64,000 nt of DNA from Pelomonas sp. Root1217 (lineage in GTDB: Bacteria; Pseudomonadota; Gammaproteobacteria; Burkholderiales; Burkholderiaceae_C). Positions within the stretch are counted from its first letter, which is position 1. The number at the start of each line of letters is the position of its first letter. The notes below the pieces were generated by a model. That model saw only the letters and a list, made by a program, of their open reading frames with translations. It searched no databases and was not told where the DNA came from. Below, in pieces: positions 6,876-14,756 of the stretch. The stretch covers positions 38,747 through 102,746 of the forward strand of contig NZ_LMDC01000032.1 of assembly GCF_001425705.1 (NCBI RefSeq). The letters run 5' to 3'. A program made the position numbers and the translations under genes.

Positions 6876-8063
6876 ATGCGACTCGCGTTCTTTCCCTGGA
6901 TACGCCTGGACGAGCCGATGACGCTCGGAGACGTGCGCCTGATCCCCTACTTCCGCAAGGCTCGCTCGCTGCCACTGGCACACATCCCCAAGGCTGACGT
7001 CGACGCTATCTTCAAGGCCTACGCCGACCGGCCCGGCAAGGCCGTACAGCACGGCGTCATTGTTGAAGTGGCGGACTGGCACTCCGGTACCGACATGCCC
7101 GCGCCGGTCTTTGATCGCCTATGGCAGGTCAAGGAGATTCTGACCCTAAGCGCACTGGCCAGTCGGCACCTGTTCGTTAGTGACGGAAGCTATGTGAATA
7201 GCCACGCATATGCCCTAGTCGTCCAAAACTTCACGGCCGGCTCGGCCCACGGTTTCGCGTTCTCGACGCGGCGTCGTGACGGCGTCGCGACCAACTTCTG
7301 GTCGAGCGAACAGTTCGCGTTCCAGCGGCCTCTGCACGTGTCGGATCGCTGGCGCGTGACCGTCGATGTCAAGCTTGCCGAAGCGCTGCTGGCGCTGCCC
7401 GTCGACGATCCAATACTGGAGGCGATCCGAGAATTCAACGCCGCCAACACTGATTCAGGCGACGTCGCGCCCCATGTAGAGATCGTCATGGTCAAGTCGG
7501 CCTTCGAGTGGCTGCTCGGCATTGACGAGAAGCGCAGTTCCCTTTCGGCGGCGCTGACAAAGCTCTTTCCCGCACCCGCCCACGGCGCGGAAGGCGGGCC
7601 GCTGAGGGACGCATGGCTCAAGCGGCACAAGCCTTCAGATCAAAGACTGCTGTCGGCGTGGGTCGCCGACTTCTGCGTCCTTCGTGGTTCGGCCGCCCAC
7701 GGCAAGGGACGGGGTCGCGCGCCGACGGTCTGGGACCACTTCCCTCACCTGGCGTTTGCCTCCATCTTGTTCCCGCTGCTGGTGAAGAAGGTCCTCGCTG
7801 AACGCGGGCTTTACCGCCCCTCAGACCGGGACAACGACGAGTTCGCACACATCGAAGACTATCTCGAGGTCGATCCTCGCGCAACGGAAGACATGCCGCA
7901 TGAATTCGCATGGAGCGGCGTGCGCCGAAAGCTCACCGAGTTGGCGCTTGGCCGAGGGCTGCACAAGGCGATCCTTGATGCATTGAACAAGACACAGGCA
8001 GTCGACGCTGCGCCGCCAACGGCGGCCGAGAAAAGGCGCCGGCCTCGCAAAACAGACCGATGA
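6876..8063 (+). CDS. HEPN-motif protein, ApeA-like candidate
   Basis: 395-residue protein starting 14 bp after the recombinase stop. The N-terminal two thirds (to about residue 215) is a mixed alpha/beta domain I cannot name. The C-terminal part (about 215-380) is helical and contains LRGSAAHGKG, in which Arg270 and His275 form the R-x4-6-H signature of HEPN ribonucleases. HEPN proteins of this layout (large N-terminal sensor, C-terminal HEPN; ApeA and relatives) act as abortive-infection RNases. The tail is basic (EKRRRPRKTDR). Location behind an integrase supports a defence role, but the N-terminal domain was not matched, so the ApeA comparison is tentative. The start is chosen at the ATG just after the recombinase; longer readings overlap the recombinase gene. 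Confidence 0.55.
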   Translation: MRLAFFPWIRLDEPMTLGDVRLIPYFRKARSLPLAHIPKADVDAIFKAYADRPGKAVQHGVIVEVADWHSGTDMPAPVFDRLWQVKEILTLSALASRHLFVSDGSYVNSHAYALVVQNFTAGSAHGFAFSTRRRDGVATNFWSSEQFAFQRPLHVSDRWRVTVDVKLAEALLALPVDDPILEAIREFNAANTDSGDVAPHVEIVMVKSAFEWLLGIDEKRSSLSAALTKLFPAPAHGAEGGPLRDAWLKRHKPSDQRLLSAWVADFCVLRGSAAHGKGRGRAPTVWDHFPHLAFASILFPLLVKKVLAERGLYRPSDRDNDEFAHIEDYLEVDPRATEDMPHEFAWSGVRRKLTELALGRGLHKAILDALNKTQAVDAAPPTAAEKRRRPRKTDR

Positions 8064-8099
8064 CGCCAAGGCGCGGGAGGCGCCCTACATCGCCCAAGC

Positions 8100-8864
8100 T
8101 CACACCGCGGCTTCGCCGGAGCCCAAGAAGTCGTTCGTGCCGAGGCTCAGCAGGTCGTCCACAGCGCCATCGAAATAGCGGGACACGCTGTGCGTATCCG
8201 GATCCTTGATGGTCACGCCGATTTGTGCACGTGCTGAAGCTTCCTTGCTGTGCCGGCTCACAACGCCGATGAACGCGGCGGCGGCCTTCATAATTCTGAT
8301 GCCGTCGCCTGTCCTGCGCGACAAATCCAGTTCGTTAAAGAACACCTGCTTTGCTGACGCCGCCACGTTGGTTGGTACGTCCAACGGCGTATTGGCCACG
8401 AACACACCTCGGTTCGCTGCGGTGCGAGGGTCGTCGGGCCCAACACCAAGTGTCCACACGCCACCATCGGGGCTGAGCTCGGCGCCAATTACCAGCGTCT
8501 CTCGCAGCTGAGCAGTCGGCACGCCCATCTCGCTCAACGCGCGGGCTTCCAACGCCTCTCTTGCTCGGTCAAGGGTCGATTGGGCTAGATTGAACCGGGC
8601 AGCCTTGGCTTCGCGCAGTGCGTCAAGCACCAGCGAGCCGCTCACAAACTCGCCCGTGATGACTGCCCAACCGGCGCCCAGGAAGCGGATTTTTCGCTGC
8701 CGGTAGGGAATCACTGCCTCTCGCCCCAGCAACGCCAGGCCCACGGGCAGATCTTTCGGGCCATCATGGACGGCAGGCTCGCCAAGATCATGGTGCAAGA
8801 CAACGCGCGTGTCGGCTGCAGCGACGACCACGCCTGGAATGGAGGCGATGAAGCAGAAGGTCAT
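8100..8864 (-). CDS. Proteasome-like Ntn-hydrolase candidate
   Basis: 254-residue protein whose N-terminus follows the proteasome beta-subunit/HslV plan: Met, then Thr2, a hydrophobic strand, and GVVVAAADTR containing Asp18. An insert of about 30 residues follows, then QRKIRFLGAGWAVITGEFVSG with Lys58 and a glycine-rich turn. Thr2 (exposed once Met is removed), Asp18 and Lys58 are in the order of the Thr1/Asp17/Lys33 catalytic set. The rest is alternating helices and strands, with no signal peptide or membrane segment. Bacteria have HslV, Anbu and BPH as relatives; this sequence matches none closely to my eye and lacks the HslU partner. It is second in a two-gene unit 8 bp after the AlbA_2-type gene. 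A self-compartmentalising protease is the best guess; a non-peptidase Ntn-hydrolase is possible. Confidence 0.5.
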   Translation of the reverse strand: MTFCFIASIPGVVVAAADTRVVLHHDLGEPAVHDGPKDLPVGLALLGREAVIPYRQRKIRFLGAGWAVITGEFVSGSLVLDALREAKAARFNLAQSTLDRAREALEARALSEMGVPTAQLRETLVIGAELSPDGGVWTLGVGPDDPRTAANRGVFVANTPLDVPTNVAASAKQVFFNELDLSRRTGDGIRIMKAAAAFIGVVSRHSKEASARAQIGVTIKDPDTHSVSRYFDGAVDDLLSLGTNDFLGSGEAAV

Positions 8865-8872
8865 GCTCGAAC

Positions 8873-9517
8873 CTATCCCTTAGGAAACCGAACCAGGAGC
8901 ATGGGCCGGTATTTCTCCTCGTCGTAGGTGACGGTGATGTTTTCCAGTGGCTCTGTAATTCGCTCGCCCCGGGCGATGTCTTCGAGCCTCACCATGTGCG
9001 CTGTGCAGGCGCTGATCCGGCACTCACGAGTCTCCAAGTAGCCCGCGTCACCCAGCGGCTTCTGGCTTCCCACCTTGTAGCCAATCCCGCGCACGGTGAA
9101 GACGTCATGCCTGTGCCTGAGAATTTCTCGGGCCTTGTCGACTCGGCTGAGGATCAGCTCTTCAAACTGCGCCGCCGAGGCCTTCGGGCTCTCTGATCCA
9201 ACTCGAACGTAGGCCGGGCCGCTGAAATGCGGCTTCAAATCACTCGGCGGGATGACGACCGCCACGACCGCCTTGTCGCCTACGGCCAGAACTTCGGATT
9301 TGTATTCGATGGGTGGGTAACAGTCGCCCTGAGCGGCATCGCGGATGCGCTTCTGCATGTGGTCGGTGTTGGTGACGCCCATGACCTCACCTGTCTTGTC
9401 ATGGATGCCAACGTGTTGGCCTGCTAAGTCCTTTTTCGCTGTTTCTACCGCTAGGACGGCGTTTCCTGAGACCAAAGTCAGAAAGACCAACGAAGCGGTG
9501 GGCGTAGCGTTGTCCAC
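8873..9517 (-). CDS. AlbA_2 / Schlafen-type domain protein
   Basis: 214 residues. The segment at about residues 74-125 (VGDKAVVAVVIPPSDLKPHF, then GPAYVRVGSESPKAS) matches the C-terminal half of the AlbA_2 (Schlafen AlbA) fold, in which a strand with P-A-Y-x-R-x-G closes the divalent-metal/nucleic-acid site. The usual N-terminal ExK segment is missing or degenerate: the frame opens at a GTG directly after an in-frame TAG, with residues 17-50 resembling the GG-x-GV-D turn. The domain may thus be 5'-truncated or divergent. After the domain come about 90 residues of unknown fold. It precedes the proteasome-like gene by 8 bp. Schlafen-domain proteins bind or cut RNA and occur in phage-defence loci; the pairing here is unusual. 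Confidence 0.5.
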   Translation of the reverse strand: MDNATPTASLVFLTLVSGNAVLAVETAKKDLAGQHVGIHDKTGEVMGVTNTDHMQKRIRDAAQGDCYPPIEYKSEVLAVGDKAVVAVVIPPSDLKPHFSGPAYVRVGSESPKASAAQFEELILSRVDKAREILRHRHDVFTVRGIGYKVGSQKPLGDAGYLETRECRISACTAHMVRLEDIARGERITEPLENITVTYDEEKYRPMLLVRFPKG

Positions 9518-9855
9518 CGCCAGCCGGGCGCGCTAGCGCCCGGCCCCTTCTCCGTGGGTCCTCGCGCGCAGCCAGCCGCATCGCGCTTCACGAGCACACT
9601 GATTCAGGCGATGGAGACCGGGGGCGCGTAAGCGCCTCAAGGGTTCAAAACGCATGTGGGCGAAGAGATCCCCCTCCTGCCACGAGCGCGTGAGGGCTGG
9701 ACTGCGAGAGGCAATGCGCCGGATCACTGCACATGGGTCATGCTCCGACGTCATTTCGGCCGCCAGTCAAGCTAGCGCTTGGGCAGCGCATTGCCGCCTA
9801 CAGGACAACGCCTAGCCCCGCCTGAAGGCGGCCCCTCGCCTGCGCCTTCCGGGGG
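9518..9855. other. Intergenic stretch between the island and hmp
   Basis: 338 bp. The only coding candidate is a 73-codon minus-strand frame at 9533-9754 with an arginine-rich product unlike known proteins, which I do not accept as a gene. The stretch marks the boundary between accessory DNA and the nitric-oxide genes. No tRNA, attachment-site repeat or clear terminator was seen. Confidence 0.4.
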
Positions 9856-11040
9856 TCAGGCGGCCAGCAGATCCTCGGCGGGGCCGAAGAACTCGTAGCG
9901 AAGCTGTGCCGCCTGTACGCCCAGCGCCAAGCCGTGCGCGTAGACCGCCCGCATGAAAGACTTTGGACCCAGCAGGTACACATCGACATCGCGGTCGGCG
10001 GGCATATGGCGTGCTAGCAACTCGCGGTCGACGCGGCCCACCGCGTGCGGACGGTCCGCGGCACGCGGCTCGTCGTAGACATAGACCACCTCAACGTTGT
10101 GATGAGCCCGCGCCAGCTCGTCGACACGTTCGCGGAAGGCATGCGCCCCGCCGTGCCGCGCGGCATGGATGAATCGAATTGGCCTGCCGCCGGCCGCTGC
10201 CACCTCCAGCATGGCCATCGCTGGCGTGATGCCCACGCCGCCCGTCACCAGCAGCAGCGGGCGTTGGGCCTGGTCGTCCAGCGTGAACTCGCCCGCCGGC
10301 GGCTGCACCTGCAGGAGGGCGCCGGCCTCGACCTGGTCGTGCAGCCAGTTGGACGCGATGCCACCGTCCTCACGTTTGACGCTGATGCGGTACCAGGGCT
10401 GATGCGGCCCGTCGGACAGCGAGTAGTTGCGTCTCAGCCGCCTGCCATCAATGTCCAGCGCCAGCGTGAGGTACTGGCCAGCACGGAAGGCCGGCAGCGG
10501 CCGGGCGTCGGTCGGCACGAGGTAGAACGAAGTGATGATGTCGCTCTCCCTCACCTTGCGCATGACGCGCATCGTGCGTTCGCCGCGCCAGCCACCGGGC
10601 TGCGCCGCTGTCTGCGCATAGACCGCTTCCTCAGCGTCGATCAGCAGTCGTGCAAGGGCGTCGTAGGCCTCGGCCCAGGCGGCCATGATCTCGTCCGTCG
10701 CCACCTCGCCCAGCACATGGCGGATGGCGCGCAACAGAACGCCTCCGACGATGGGGTAGTGCTCGGGCTGCACGCCCAGCGCTACATGTTTCTGGATGAT
10801 GCGCGGCAGCGCCGGTGCCAGGGCCTCCAAGCGGTCGATGTGGCTGGCATAGGCCAGCACTGCGCCGGCCAGTGCGCGGGCCTGCGTGCCCTGTGCCTGA
10901 TGCGCCTCGTTGAAGAAGGCTTTCAGCTCGGGGTGCTCGTCCAGCATGGTCCGGTAGAAGTGGCGGGTAATTTCTTCGCCGCGCGCTTTCAGCAGCGGCA
11001 CGGTTGCCTGAATCAGTGCAATGGTCCTGGTCGAAAACAT
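9856..11040 (-). CDS. hmp: Flavohaemoglobin (nitric oxide dioxygenase)
   Basis: 394-residue flavohaemoprotein converting NO and O2 to nitrate with NAD(P)H. A globin domain (about residues 1-140) is followed by an FAD-binding domain (RRNYSLSD, about 200-210) and an NAD-binding domain (LLLVTGGVGITPAMAMLEVA, about 265-285). It ends in YEFFGPAED, as typical of Hmp. Length matches the family. The start is set at the ATG at 11040, which gives the canonical N-terminus MFSTRTIALIQATVPLLK; longer readings add unrelated residues. The gene is divergent from norR, and three NorR-type boxes lie in the spacer, so expression is expected to be NO-inducible through NorR and sigma-54. Confidence 0.95.
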   Translation of the reverse strand: MFSTRTIALIQATVPLLKARGEEITRHFYRTMLDEHPELKAFFNEAHQAQGTQARALAGAVLAYASHIDRLEALAPALPRIIQKHVALGVQPEHYPIVGGVLLRAIRHVLGEVATDEIMAAWAEAYDALARLLIDAEEAVYAQTAAQPGGWRGERTMRVMRKVRESDIITSFYLVPTDARPLPAFRAGQYLTLALDIDGRRLRRNYSLSDGPHQPWYRISVKREDGGIASNWLHDQVEAGALLQVQPPAGEFTLDDQAQRPLLLVTGGVGITPAMAMLEVAAAGGRPIRFIHAARHGGAHAFRERVDELARAHHNVEVVYVYDEPRAADRPHAVGRVDRELLARHMPADRDVDVYLLGPKSFMRAVYAHGLALGVQAAQLRYEFFGPAEDLLAA

Positions 11041-11083
11041 CAAGAGGCTCCTGAGTGGCTGGGTGATAGATACCTCTCGATAG

Positions 11084-11099
11084 CCAAGAACCATGCCTG
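11084..11099 (-). promoter_or_regulatory. Possible sigma-54 promoter of hmp
   Basis: On the minus strand CAGGCATGGTTCTTGG has GG and TTG at -24/-12 spacing, but the key C of the -12 GC is a G. It sits 43-59 bp upstream of the hmp start and about 50 bp from the nearest NorR box, a reasonable geometry. One mismatch in an invariant position keeps confidence low. Confidence 0.35.
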
Positions 11100-11148
11100 A
11101 TGGGACTCGACCGCAAGACCCTGCTGCACAACGAGTTTTACTGATGCA

Positions 11149-11161
11149 GGTCAAATAGACC
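11149..11161. promoter_or_regulatory. NorR box 1
   Basis: GGTCAAATAGACC fits GGT-N7-ACC perfectly and is palindromic at its ends (GGTC and GACC). This is the binding consensus known for NorR in Ralstonia/Cupriavidus. Confidence 0.8.
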
Positions 11162-11174
11162 GAGATGCAATCCA

Positions 11175-11187
11175 GGTCGAAGTGACA
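11175..11187. promoter_or_regulatory. NorR box 2
   Basis: GGTCGAAGTGACA fits GT-N7-AC with the leading G retained (GGT-N7-ACA). It starts 26 bp after box 1. Confidence 0.7.
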
Positions 11188-11191
11188 GCAC

Positions 11192-12715
11192 ATGGTCAAT
11201 ATGACAACCGATAGCCACTACCGCGCGCTGCTCGTTGCGGTGAGGGGCTTGATCGCCTGCGACGCAGTTGCGCTACTGCGCCTGCTGCCTGAACAGGCCG
11301 GCGAGGCGGTGTTGCAGCCAGTGGCCGTGGACGGGCTGGCGGAGGAGGCGCTGGGGCGGCGCTTTCCGGCCGCGGCGCACCCGCGCCTGGCGCGGCTGCT
11401 GGCCAGCGGTCCCCAAGGGCTGCGCTTTGCCGCCGACGCCGGGCTGCCCGATCCCTACGACGGCCTGCTAGCCCATCAGCAGGCTTTGCAAGCCGTGCAC
11501 GACTGCATGGGCATGCCGTTGCACCACGAGGGACGCTTGTGGGGCCTGGTGACGCTGGATGCGCTCAACCCCAAGGCCTTCAACCGCATCGATCCGGGCC
11601 GCCTGCAGGTCGTCACCAACCTGCTCGAATCCGGCATCGCCGCGCAGCAGAGCATGCAGGCGCTGGCGGCCCGTGCCGAGCAGGCTCAGGCCGTCGCGCA
11701 GGAGCACTGGCAGGGCGGGCGTCCACGAGAGCTGCTCGGCAAGAGCGCAGCGATGAACCAGCTGAAGCGAGAGATCGACACGGTGGCGGGGTCGGACCTG
11801 ACCGTGCTCATCCTCGGCGAGACCGGCGTCGGCAAGGAGCTGGTGGCGCAGCGCCTGCACGCCCATTCCGCACGCTCCGCCAGGCCACTGGTGCAGATCA
11901 ACTGCGCCGCGCTGCCAGAGACGCTGGCGGACAGTGAGTTGTTCGGCCACAAGCGCGGTGCCTTCACCGGTGCGGTAGCGGATCGCGTCGGCAAGTTCGA
12001 GCTCGCCGACGGCGGCACGCTGTTCCTCGATGAGGTGGGCGAGCTGCCGCTGGCCGTGCAGGCCAAGCTGCTGCGCGTGCTGCAGAGCGGTGAGGTACAG
12101 CGGCCAGGCAGCGACCGGCTGCTCCGCGTGGATGTGCGCGTTTTGGCAGCCACCAATCGCGATCTCGGCCACGAAGTCGCCCGAGGCCGCTTCCGTGCCG
12201 ACCTGTACCACCGGCTGTCGGTCTATCCCCTGCTGGTGCCGCCGCTGCGCGACCGCGGCCGCGATTTGCTGAGCCTGGCCGGCGGATTCCTCGAGGAGAA
12301 CCAGCACCGTCTGGGCGCCCGTAACCTACGGCTGACGCCCGAGGCCTCTGCCGCGTTGCTGAGACAGCGTTGGCCGGGCAACGTGCGCGAGCTGGAGCAC
12401 CTCGTCAGCCGCGCGGCGTTGCGGGCCTGGGCCGAACAGGCGCCCGGCGGCCGTTGGACTGCCATCGAACTGCGCCACCTGGGTTTGGAGGGGGCGGCGG
12501 AAGTCCTCGCCGCGTCGTCGGCTCCGGCGGCGCCGATGCAGGCAGCGCCCGGCCAGGGGCTGAGGGAAGCCACCGAGGCCTTCCAGCGGCAGTGGATAGA
12601 GGCGGCGCTGCTCCGGCACGGCGGCAGTCTGGCCGGAGCAGCCCGCGATGCGGGCATGGACAGAAGCAATCTGCTGCGCCTGGCCAAGCGGCTGGGCTTG
12701 CAGCGCTGCGGCTGA
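11192..12715 (+). CDS. norR: Nitric oxide-responsive sigma-54 activator NorR
   Basis: 507-residue activator with the three NorR domains: an N-terminal GAF domain that senses NO through a non-haem iron (about residues 1-165), a central AAA+ sigma-54-interaction domain, and a C-terminal Fis-type HTH (about 465-505). In the AAA+ domain are Walker A GETGVGKE, the sigma-54-contacting loop ELFGHKRGAFTGA and Walker B TLFLDEVGELP. The GAFTGA loop is intact, so it should activate sigma-54 promoters. It is divergent from hmp with three GGT-N7-ACC-type boxes between. In the Burkholderiales NorR commonly controls hmp or norAB. The start may be 11192 or 11201; neither has a strong Shine-Dalgarno sequence. 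Confidence 0.93.
   Translation: MVNMTTDSHYRALLVAVRGLIACDAVALLRLLPEQAGEAVLQPVAVDGLAEEALGRRFPAAAHPRLARLLASGPQGLRFAADAGLPDPYDGLLAHQQALQAVHDCMGMPLHHEGRLWGLVTLDALNPKAFNRIDPGRLQVVTNLLESGIAAQQSMQALAARAEQAQAVAQEHWQGGRPRELLGKSAAMNQLKREIDTVAGSDLTVLILGETGVGKELVAQRLHAHSARSARPLVQINCAALPETLADSELFGHKRGAFTGAVADRVGKFELADGGTLFLDEVGELPLAVQAKLLRVLQSGEVQRPGSDRLLRVDVRVLAATNRDLGHEVARGRFRADLYHRLSVYPLLVPPLRDRGRDLLSLAGGFLEENQHRLGARNLRLTPEASAALLRQRWPGNVRELEHLVSRAALRAWAEQAPGGRWTAIELRHLGLEGAAEVLAASSAPAAPMQAAPGQGLREATEAFQRQWIEAALLRHGGSLAGAARDAGMDRSNLLRLAKRLGLQRCG
11194..11206. promoter_or_regulatory. NorR box 3, overlapping the norR start
   Basis: GGTCAATATGACA again fits GGT-N7-ACA, 19 bp after box 2. It overlaps the first codons of norR (ATG at 11192, alternative at 11201), so NorR binding may also repress its own gene. 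Three tandem boxes are the known NorR enhancer arrangement. Confidence 0.7.
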
Positions 12716-12861
12716 GGGCTTACCGTGTCATCCCGGCGGCATTCTCGTGACAGTAAGACTGAGCCAGTGCAACGCCCGATTGCCCCGAGTCCGCCGAGCA
12801 AGCGTAGTGATAGCGGGTCACACCTGAATCCTTCATCTGCACCATTGGTTTTCACGCCGAC

Positions 12862-13821
12862 ATGAGTGACCTGACCCTCGCTGAGCTGAGCGAGACGATC
12901 CGCCAGATCTACGCCGCTTCGCGCTGCGGTGATGTCGAGGACTATCAGCGTCGCGCGCTCGACGTCGTTGCCAGGCACATTGCCTTCGACGCCGCGTGGT
13001 GGGGGCGGGGCTCTTTCGCGCAGGGCGTTCACCATGTCCACTGTTCGTTCCCGTACCGCCTGCCGGTCGACATCGCCGAGCGGCTGAACCTGTCGGACCC
13101 GGATAACGTAGTCGCGCGGCGGGTCGTTACCGATCCCGGCCGTGCGCACTACTTCGGGCAGAACGACTTGATGTCGCAACCGAGCACGGCCCTGCTGACC
13201 GAGTACATGGGAATCGCCCAGTCGGTCTGCATCGCCGATGTCGATGCAGAACTGGGCGTTTCCGGTTTCGTTTCCCTTGCGCGCAGCAGCCCGACACCGC
13301 GCTTTTCCGCACGCGAGCTGGACGTCCTCGAGTTGCTGAGTCCGCATCTGGCCGCAGGGCTGGACATGGCATTGGCCGACGAATTGACCATGCGGCGCAA
13401 TCCCGAGCGCACGGCCCTTCTGGCGACTGACACGTTGGGGCTGCTGAGGGTCGGCGAGGCGAGCGCTGCGGACATGCTGAGGCTCGAATGGCCGGGATGG
13501 ACGGGGCCGAGGCTGCCCGCACCGCTGGTCGAGCGCATCGTGGGCAGAAAGACGGAGTTCCTCGGCCGCCAGTTGCATGCCGCCATTCATTGGGTCGGTG
13601 ACCACGTCTTCGTGTCCATGCGTCGACGAGAGCCGCGCGACATGCTGACCCGCCGCGAGCGCGAGGTCGCAAACGCCTTTGCCGCCGGCCAGTCCTACCG
13701 CGAGGTGGCGCTGGCGCTGGACCTGTCGCCGGCCACCGTGAGGCATCACCTGCGTTCGGCCTACGTGAAGCTCGGCGTCACCGACAAGGCGGCATTCGCG
13801 ACTCGGCTGGGCTCGTCCTAG
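12862..13821 (+). CDS. LuxR-family transcriptional regulator
   Basis: 319-residue regulator with a C-terminal LuxR/GerE HTH (about residues 255-315: LTRREREVANAFAAGQSYRE, then the recognition helix ATVRHHLRSAYVKLGV). The N-terminal 240 residues resemble the GAF/PAS-like sensor part of LuxR regulators found beside aromatic or lipid catabolic genes; no autoinducer-binding signature or receiver domain is visible. It converges on the end of the ten-gene operon 1 with 21 bp between stops, so it may be the operon's activator, though position is the only evidence. The upstream spacer from norR (12716-12861) shows no clear operator. Confidence 0.85.
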   Translation: MSDLTLAELSETIRQIYAASRCGDVEDYQRRALDVVARHIAFDAAWWGRGSFAQGVHHVHCSFPYRLPVDIAERLNLSDPDNVVARRVVTDPGRAHYFGQNDLMSQPSTALLTEYMGIAQSVCIADVDAELGVSGFVSLARSSPTPRFSARELDVLELLSPHLAAGLDMALADELTMRRNPERTALLATDTLGLLRVGEASAADMLRLEWPGWTGPRLPAPLVERIVGRKTEFLGRQLHAAIHWVGDHVFVSMRRREPRDMLTRREREVANAFAAGQSYREVALALDLSPATVRHHLRSAYVKLGVTDKAAFATRLGSS

Positions 13822-13831
13822 AGAAGGACGA
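13813..13831. terminator. Short convergent hairpin
   Basis: TCGTCCT-AGAGA-AGGACGA forms a 7-bp stem with a 5-nt loop between the convergent luxR-type and acetoacetate-decarboxylase-type genes, overlapping the luxR stop codon. There is no U-run, so it is at best a weak bidirectional terminator. Confidence 0.35.
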
Positions 13832-13842
13832 ATCTCAGGCTT

Positions 13843-14739
13843 TCAGCTCATCTCCAGCACGCGCAGCCCGTTGGTGGCCACTGCGTTGCCCGGGGCGCTG
13901 AACTCGATCATTTCGGCGCTCAGGTATTCGATGATCGGCAAGTCGGCGATGCCGTTGACCACATGGAAGGTTGTGGGCAACTGCTCGAAGCTGGCACGGT
14001 GCCACCGCAGGGCGCCACCTTCTGCGCGCCACTTCCGGTAATGGGCTTCGCCGAACTTGATCGTCTGTGCGCTGCGCTCCTCGCCGGGCAAGGGGTGCGC
14101 GCAGGTCACATAGGACACGTCGCAGCCGCCGCTGCCGAAGGGCCCGGTGCGTGGCATGTACTTGTAGAAGATCGAGCCGCCCTTCGGACCGAGCAAGCGG
14201 CGGTCCTGCGGGGCGACCTCGACCTCCTTGAGGCCCTGCATCTCCATCTCGAAGAAGGTGTGCTCGAACCAGGACGCGCGGCCGCCGATGCGGCCGCTGT
14301 CGGCATCGAGCCGGACGTCCGGGATATCGGCATACAACTTCGGGAATCCCAGTTCCTCGCGGCCAGTGGTGATGGCGTCCGGGCGCCCCTCCCACAGCAC
14401 CAGGCACAAGCCGCCTTCGATGCGCTGATCGCGCCCGCTGCACACGACCGGGATCTCGACGTTGACGATGCCGTAGCCGCGGCCAGCCAGCCAGTACAGG
14501 TTGCGGAAGAAGCCCAACGTCACATGGACCACCGGCTCGGCGAGCGTGAAGCCCGGCGGCAGCAGCGCCTCCAGCATCGCGGGGTCGGAGCGATAGGCGA
14601 TGGTGGCCCATTGCACGTTGGCCGTGCCGCTTTCCTGCGCCTCCCAGGGCACACCGGTCGCCTTCTGCCGCGGGCCGGGGGCCGGGCCGAACATGACGGG
14701 CATGCGGTAGCGCACATTGGGTTTGAATTCGAAGCTCAT
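13843..14739 (-). CDS. Acetoacetate decarboxylase family protein
   Basis: 298-residue member of the ADC fold family. The segment GREELGFPKLYADI (about residues 125-140) aligns with the active-site region carrying the Schiff-base lysine of acetoacetate decarboxylase (one lysine here rather than the classic KK pair). The family includes decarboxylases and also aldolase- and hydratase-type enzymes acting on keto acids. As the last gene of operon 1, after a ring-cleavage dioxygenase and a FAH-type hydrolase, it may process an acyclic keto-acid product. The start at 14739 gives the usual N-terminus; longer frames run into the upstream aldehyde dehydrogenase. The gap to that gene is 17 bp. Confidence 0.85.
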   Translation of the reverse strand: MSFEFKPNVRYRMPVMFGPAPGPRQKATGVPWEAQESGTANVQWATIAYRSDPAMLEALLPPGFTLAEPVVHVTLGFFRNLYWLAGRGYGIVNVEIPVVCSGRDQRIEGGLCLVLWEGRPDAITTGREELGFPKLYADIPDVRLDADSGRIGGRASWFEHTFFEMEMQGLKEVEVAPQDRRLLGPKGGSIFYKYMPRTGPFGSGGCDVSYVTCAHPLPGEERSAQTIKFGEAHYRKWRAEGGALRWHRASFEQLPTTFHVVNGIADLPIIEYLSAEMIEFSAPGNAVATNGLRVLEMS

Positions 14740-14756
14740 GGGTTTCCTCGTAGACG

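Noticed and set aside
8064..8099. Terminator between the convergent HEPN and proteasome-like genes
   Set aside because: Only a 5-bp stem (GGCGC/GCGCC) without a U-run.
9533..9754. 73-codon minus-strand frame before hmp
   Set aside because: Arginine-rich product, no ribosome site, no resemblance to a known protein.
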